From JBNKFQ01 sp050289385 (GTDB taxonomy: Bacteria; Pseudomonadota; Gammaproteobacteria; Pseudomonadales; Porticoccaceae), in NCBI GenBank assembly GCA_050289385.1, contig JBNKFQ010000191.1, positions 1 through 25,313 on the forward strand: DNA of 25,313 nt. Direction: 5' to 3'. Position 1 is the stretch's first letter. Each line of letters starts with the position of its first letter. A model generated the notes under the pieces. That model worked only from the letters and a program-made list of their open reading frames with translations. It was not told the DNA's origin and did no database searches. The translations under genes were made by a program, and so were the position numbers. This document shows, piece after piece, positions 20,783 through 25,313 of the stretch.

Positions 20783-22510
20783 ATGTCACCAACAAGCAAA
20801 CCTGGTATTTTGTTTTCTCGCCCCTTTATTGTCAGGGCGAGCGTTGCCCTGATCCTTGCGCTGGTATGTGCGGTTTTTGTCTGGCTGGTGTTGCTGCCCG
20901 GTGGCAACGTAAATATGGCCGACGGTAATGGTGCTTCCCATGTTGAACGGATCAAGCGACTCAATCCGGAACAATATCGCAACAGTATTCGCGATATTTT
21001 TGGGGAAGGAATCGAAATAGACGGGAACTTTGTGGAAGCAGGCCAGCGCGAGGGCGGCTTGTTGGCGGTTGGCGATGCCCAGTCAGGAATTTCTGCCTAC
21101 GGTTTTGAAAGCCTGGAAAAACTTGCCCGAAATCTTGCATCGCAGGTGGTAAGTGAGCGCCTCCGTCACGAATTGCTTCCTTGCAAGCCATCGTCCGAAG
21201 CGGCTTTTGATCGGAAGTGTGCCGGGCAATTTATCGACTCGGTGGGCTATTTGCTTTACCGCCGGCCGCTGCAAGACACAGAACATCAAAACCTGTTGCA
21301 GTTGGCCGAAACCAGCGCCAATGGTAATTTTTATGCCGGGCTGGAAAAAAGCCTGACACGCATGCTGGTCTCTCCCAATTTTCTGTTTCGCATTGAGCGA
21401 ACCGTGCCAGACCCAGATGCTGATGATGCTTATCGTTTGACTGCCTATAGCAAGGCGTCGCGACTCAGTTTTTTACTTTGGAACAGTTCGCCCGACAAAA
21501 AACTGTTGCAATCGGCCGAACAGGGGGAGCTGAACAGCCAGTCAGGGCTGGAACGACAGGTTCAGCGTCTGCTCGATTCACCTCGGCTGGAAGAGGGGGT
21601 GCGAGCATTTTTTTCTGATATGCTGGCATTCGATGAGTTTCACTCTCTCAGAAAAGATCCAATTATATACCCCCAGTTCAGTCATCAGACCTCACTGGAC
21701 GCAAAAGAGCAAACGTTGCGCACGCTCACGGATCACCTGTTGGCCCGTAACGGAGACTACCGGGATCTTTTTACCACGCCAAATACTTTTCTGACACCAA
21801 ACCTGGCGGCATTACTCGACGTGCCATTGGTACAGCGGCGGCTGATCGGCCGACCGGATACTTGGGCACCCTATACGTATGCCGGGGACGATCCGCGTGC
21901 GGGCCTGCTTGCCCAGCCCAGTTTTGTGGCGCTGCATTCCCACCCGGGCCGCACCTCACCCACATTGCGCGGCAAGGCCTTACGTCAAAACCTGTTGTGT
22001 CAGGAGGTGCCAGCACCACCCCCCAATGTGGATTTCAAAATCGTCAATGACGTCAGCAACCCCGACTATAAAACCACACGCCAGCGCCTTTCTGCGCATG
22101 CCACTAATCCTACTTGCGCGGGTTGTCACAAAATTACCGACCCGATTGGACTAGCGCTGGAAGTTTTTGACGGAGACGGTCAGTACCGAACTTATGAAAA
22201 CGGCATTGCAATAGACACCAGTGGCGAAATGGACGGTGTGCCCTTTACAGACTACCAGGACCTGCGCACTGCGTTGCACGATAACCCGGCTGTGGTTTCT
22301 TGCGTTGTAAACAGGCTGTTTTCCTATGGATCGGGTCGAAAAGTGACGGCGCGCGATCGCCGTGGTCTGAAAAGTCTGCGCAAGAATTTTGCGAAGCAAG
22401 GGTATCACCTGCCTGAACTGCTGAGGGCGCTGGCCACCAGTGAACTGTTTTTTCGTGAGGCGGCTCCGGTCGTCGAGCCAAAAGACGAAGAGCATGTTGC
22501 TTCGCGTTGA
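20783..22510 (+). CDS. DUF1592-group protein with one c-type haem site
   Basis: A 575-residue protein anchored by an N-terminal membrane helix (about 14-38), with the bulk in the periplasm. Its domain order is that of the Planctomycete-type cytochrome-associated families: DUF1587 (RIKRLNPEQYRNSIRDIFG, about 55), DUF1595 (YLLYRRPLQDTEHQNLLQLA), DUF1592 (YRLTAYSKASRLSFLLWNSS), DUF1588 (RAGLLAQPSFVALHSHPGRT to the haem) and DUF1585 (C-terminal). CAGCH at Cys445-His449 is the single haem-binding site; there is no separate N-terminal cytochrome domain, unlike longer relatives. AGGGA lies before the ATG. The reaction is unknown for the family; a redox role is inferred from the haem. Confidence 0.88.
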   Translation: MSPTSKPGILFSRPFIVRASVALILALVCAVFVWLVLLPGGNVNMADGNGASHVERIKRLNPEQYRNSIRDIFGEGIEIDGNFVEAGQREGGLLAVGDAQSGISAYGFESLEKLARNLASQVVSERLRHELLPCKPSSEAAFDRKCAGQFIDSVGYLLYRRPLQDTEHQNLLQLAETSANGNFYAGLEKSLTRMLVSPNFLFRIERTVPDPDADDAYRLTAYSKASRLSFLLWNSSPDKKLLQSAEQGELNSQSGLERQVQRLLDSPRLEEGVRAFFSDMLAFDEFHSLRKDPIIYPQFSHQTSLDAKEQTLRTLTDHLLARNGDYRDLFTTPNTFLTPNLAALLDVPLVQRRLIGRPDTWAPYTYAGDDPRAGLLAQPSFVALHSHPGRTSPTLRGKALRQNLLCQEVPAPPPNVDFKIVNDVSNPDYKTTRQRLSAHATNPTCAGCHKITDPIGLALEVFDGDGQYRTYENGIAIDTSGEMDGVPFTDYQDLRTALHDNPAVVSCVVNRLFSYGSGRKVTARDRRGLKSLRKNFAKQGYHLPELLRALATSELFFREAAPVVEPKDEEHVASR

Positions 22511-22538
22511 GCGGTGCAAAATCAGAGGAGAGCAATCA

Positions 22539-23867
22539 ATGACCAGGACAATCACTCGCAGACGAGTTTTGCGTGGTATGTTGCAGGGCAGTGGCATAGG
22601 GGTTGGTTTGCCGCTATTGGACCTGTTTTTGAACGACAACGGCTCTGCCCTGGCCGACGGCAATGCCTTGCCCCTGTGCTTTGGCAGTTGGTACTGGCCA
22701 TTTGGTTTCAGCCCGGGAATGTGGGAGCCAAAAACCGATGGTCAAAATTATGAGTTACCACCGCAATTGCAACAGCTGGCGCCGATTAAGGACAAGATCA
22801 ATGTATTCAGCGACATGCAGATTTTTCTTGATGGCAAAGTGCAAACCGCTCATATTTCGCAGCCACAAGTTATTATGTCCGGATACTTCAGGGGTGCCTC
22901 GTACGGTTTTATGAGGCCAACACTGGACGTGATTCTCGCTGAACAGATGCGAGTGCGCACACGTTTCAAATCGCTTGTTGGTGCTTGCGATGGTGTACGC
23001 GCCAACACCTATAGCTCGCGCGGTGAAAATGCCGTGAACCCGCCGGATACCTCTCCGATCGCTATGTATCAGCGGATTTTTGGCGATGGTTTCGTCGATC
23101 CCAACGCTGGAGAGTTCACCCCGGACCCTGCGGTAATGTTGCGCAAAAGCGTGCTGTCGACGGTCACCGAAGACCGGCAGGATTTGGTAAAAGCAGCAGG
23201 GGCATCGGATCGCGCGCGCTTGGATGAATTTTTCACCTCATTGCGGGAGCTGGAGCAAAAACTGGCACTGGAGCTGCAAAAGCCTGCACCAATGGAGGCT
23301 TGTGATGTACCCGACCCGGTGCAGCAAACCAGTCCCAACTTCGAAATTGATCAGGTGATGCTCAACCACAGTTTATTTGCGTCGCTGATTGCCCATGCTT
23401 TGGCTTGTGGGCAGACCCGTATCTTCAATCTGTCCATCGGTCAGGAAACGGTCAGGTCTGGCGACCCGACCACCAACCACACATACACTCACGAAGAGAA
23501 CATTGATGATGAGCTGGGGTATCAGCCAAACAGCTATTGGTTTGCCAATCGTTACATGGCCGGTTTTAAGGAAATGGTGCAGACTCTTGACGGCGTCAAG
23601 GAGGGGGACGGCACCTTGCTCGATCGCACACTGATGCTGGGTTGGACTGATCACGGTTTTGCCAAATATCACTCAATAGAAAAATACCCGGCCTTTATGG
23701 CTGGCAGTGCTGGTGGAGCTGTTAAGACCGGTTATCACGTTGCAGGTCATGGCTCGACTTGCACCCGCCTCGGTTTGACCTGCTTGCACGCACTGGGAGC
23801 GCCATACCGCAGTTGGGGAGAAGATTCCAATACTGCCACAGAGCCATTTTCCGACGTTTTGGCGTAG
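22539..23867 (+). CDS. Tat-exported DUF1552 protein
   Basis: A 442-residue DUF1552 protein. The N-terminus ITRRRVLRGMLQGSGIG fits a twin-arginine signal, implying export in folded form. Family segments include ALPLCFGSWYWPFGFSPGMW, NVFSDM, SRGENAVNPPDTSPIAMYQRIFG, LGWTDHG and GYHVAGHGSTCTRLGLTCLHALG. DUF1552 genes usually sit beside DUF1592-group genes, as here, and their biochemical role is unknown. The frame extends upstream into the DUF1592 gene, but GAGGAG about eight bases before ATG 22539 decides the start. There are 28 bases after the previous stop. Confidence 0.9.
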   Translation: MTRTITRRRVLRGMLQGSGIGVGLPLLDLFLNDNGSALADGNALPLCFGSWYWPFGFSPGMWEPKTDGQNYELPPQLQQLAPIKDKINVFSDMQIFLDGKVQTAHISQPQVIMSGYFRGASYGFMRPTLDVILAEQMRVRTRFKSLVGACDGVRANTYSSRGENAVNPPDTSPIAMYQRIFGDGFVDPNAGEFTPDPAVMLRKSVLSTVTEDRQDLVKAAGASDRARLDEFFTSLRELEQKLALELQKPAPMEACDVPDPVQQTSPNFEIDQVMLNHSLFASLIAHALACGQTRIFNLSIGQETVRSGDPTTNHTYTHEENIDDELGYQPNSYWFANRYMAGFKEMVQTLDGVKEGDGTLLDRTLMLGWTDHGFAKYHSIEKYPAFMAGSAGGAVKTGYHVAGHGSTCTRLGLTCLHALGAPYRSWGEDSNTATEPFSDVLA

Positions 23868-23902
23868 TAAAAAAAGGGCGCAGTATAAAAACGGGTGTAT
23901 TT

Positions 23903-25276
23903 ATGACGAAACAAAAAATTTATCCAACTTTGCCACTGCTGGCTATGTTTATGGCAGTGTTCGTGGCAGCGGCACCTCAATCCTGGGCCGATACAGAAAC
24001 CACTTACTCGACACCGCCGGGTATTGTGCTGGTAGCGGTTTACCAAACATACCGTGGCACTCCCGACAGGGTATGGACACGTCTCGGCGACAGCGAGGGT
24101 CGCACCTTGTTTGTGTCTGACACCGATACCGAAAACCAGTCTGCTTGTACGGGAGATTGTGCAAGGGAATTTCCCCCCGTACTGGCATTGCCGGGGTCCA
24201 GGGAAAGCGCCCAGTGGAAACTTGTCAAGCGGGAAGAAGGGCTACAGTGGGCTTATCAGGGCAAGCCATTGTATACCTTTGCTCGTGAAACCCGTCTAAA
24301 CGAAGTGCTGGATAATGTTATGGAAGCACAGGAAAAGGACGAACGGGCGATCGTGAAGGTAAAGCCGAAAAATCCGCTGCTGGCTCCCGAGGGTTGGCAT
24401 ATAGCGCGTTACAATCCCGGTCAGGGTATGCAATTGCCTGCCAATATTCAGATAGAGGAAGTCGCTGCTGCGGCGTCTGCTGCGTTGACGGACAAGGACG
24501 GATTTACGCTATACAGTTTTGTTGACAAGGCTGCCAAAGATGATGATGCAGCACGCCCCTGCGAGCAGTGCGGCGACCAATGGATACCGGTACAGGCAGG
24601 CCAGTTATCCCGAGAATTTGGCGATTTTACGCTGATTGATCTTGATGATGGTCGCAGGCAGTGGGTGTTTCGCGGTGCGCCGCTCTACCGTTTTTCTGGT
24701 GATCAGTTGCCTGGCGAAATCAATGGCATTATGGCCCCGGTAAAAGATGGATTAAAGTGGCGGGTCGTTGATATTGAAAAGCATTTTGTGCCGGCCGGGG
24801 TAACTGTTCGCGATGAGGTTTCCCTGGGTTATATCTTTGCTACGGATAAAGGCATGCCGATCTACAGTCGCGATGTTCTGCCAAGAGCTCTCCTGGCGAG
24901 CAGCGCCACGTATGTAAAAGGCAAGACACTGGGTACGTTGGGTTGTGATGAGCAATGTTTGAGCGAATGGTTACCCATGGTGGCTCCGGCAGACGCCCAG
25001 CCCCAGGGATACTGGGAGATTGTTGAACGTGATAACGGCGTTCGCCAGTGGACTTATATGGGATACGCCCAGTACCTCAATTCACAGGATTCACCTGGCG
25101 CCAATACAATTGCCTCGGGCGACAGCCTGTACGACCTGGTGGTTGGCGACAAAGGCCGTTATACCGTTGCGGATGCTACGCGCGCAAAGGGTAGTGGTCC
25201 TTTCGCTGGTACTACAGGTGGAGGCTTTTTCTGGAGGGCGAGTAAACCCAATGGCGAAAATATTGGTACGCGTTGA
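23903..25276 (+). CDS. Exported protein with three COG4315/PF03640 repeats
   Basis: A 457-residue protein with a signal peptide (about 1-29, ending SWA) and three copies of the 'secreted lipoprotein repeat' pattern: DxxGxxLY, a Cys pair, W or F with P, then DG-x-QW-x-[YF]-x-G-x-x-[LQ]Y. Copy 1 has Cys82 and Cys86 (CTGDC) with GLQWAYQGKPLYTF. Copy 2 has Cys220 and Cys223 (CEQC) with GRRQWVFRGAPLYRF. Copy 3 has Cys348 and Cys352 (CDEQC) with GVRQWTYMGYAQYL. No lipobox Cys is seen. The ATG at 23903 is 35 bases after the DUF1552 stop, so it is probably the last gene of the run. Function is unknown; paired cysteines suggest disulfide or redox chemistry. Confidence 0.85.
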   Translation: MTKQKIYPTLPLLAMFMAVFVAAAPQSWADTETTYSTPPGIVLVAVYQTYRGTPDRVWTRLGDSEGRTLFVSDTDTENQSACTGDCAREFPPVLALPGSRESAQWKLVKREEGLQWAYQGKPLYTFARETRLNEVLDNVMEAQEKDERAIVKVKPKNPLLAPEGWHIARYNPGQGMQLPANIQIEEVAAAASAALTDKDGFTLYSFVDKAAKDDDAARPCEQCGDQWIPVQAGQLSREFGDFTLIDLDDGRRQWVFRGAPLYRFSGDQLPGEINGIMAPVKDGLKWRVVDIEKHFVPAGVTVRDEVSLGYIFATDKGMPIYSRDVLPRALLASSATYVKGKTLGTLGCDEQCLSEWLPMVAPADAQPQGYWEIVERDNGVRQWTYMGYAQYLNSQDSPGANTIASGDSLYDLVVGDKGRYTVADATRAKGSGPFAGTTGGGFFWRASKPNGENIGTR

Positions 25277-25313
25277 TAAATTCAACTGGCTTCGGCATAT
25301 GGGCAAACTAAAA

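Overview
The window looks like a gammaproteobacterial chromosome of the Pseudomonas/Cellvibrio-type lineage. The main reason is gene order: smpB, ratA, rnfH, bamE, fur, recN, grpE, dnaK and dnaJ follow the arrangement I know from Pseudomonas. Two genes interrupt it: a sodium-symporter gene between smpB and ratA, and a small DUF6316-type gene between fur and recN. Fur also lacks the second cysteine of the usual zinc-binding pairs, as in Pseudomonas.

Region 1 (1-4040, all minus strand) is accessory. An ECF sigma factor gene and a NrsF-type (DUF1109) membrane anti-sigma gene are joined by a 57-codon ORF of MRSA/MKSA repeats that overlaps both neighbours by ATGA. A GTAACC-N16-CGAAT promoter lies upstream. 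Further along the same strand are a small Sec-exported protein with an LTDSQMDNVTAG leader-like motif, a periplasmic C39-like peptidase, and a partial outer-membrane protein with a coiled coil followed by a beta-barrel. The last two resemble FapD and FapF of the Pseudomonas amyloid system, but none of the amyloid subunits is seen here. This set is my main candidate for an undescribed export system.

Region 2 (4146-8698, plus) holds a CPA2-type antiporter, then a PhnD-like periplasmic binding protein translationally coupled to a HAMP-GGDEF-EAL protein. No ABC permease or ATPase is visible, so the pair is probably a periplasmic sensor for cyclic-di-GMP control.

Region 3 (8708-19155) is the conserved block: trans-translation (smpB), ratA-rnfH, outer-membrane assembly (bamE), iron regulation (fur), DNA repair (recN) and heat-shock chaperones. 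A perfect sigma-32 promoter precedes grpE and a weaker one precedes dnaK. The intergenic gaps are crowded with inverted-repeat elements. Three (9351-9485, 14954-15080, 17823-18006) share 24-base arms made of a 7-base unit (GTTGGAA or GTCGGAA) around unrelated cores, and a fourth (11671-11798) may be related. Two other palindromic repeats (8708-8848, 12708-12783) belong to different types.

Region 4 (19627-25276, plus) is a four-gene run of exported proteins: an unrecognised protein, a DUF1592-group protein with one CxxCH haem site, a Tat-type DUF1552 protein, and a protein with three COG4315/PF03640 repeats. It looks like an envelope redox or degradative system of unknown substrate. No tRNA, rRNA, CRISPR array, transposase or integrase was seen.
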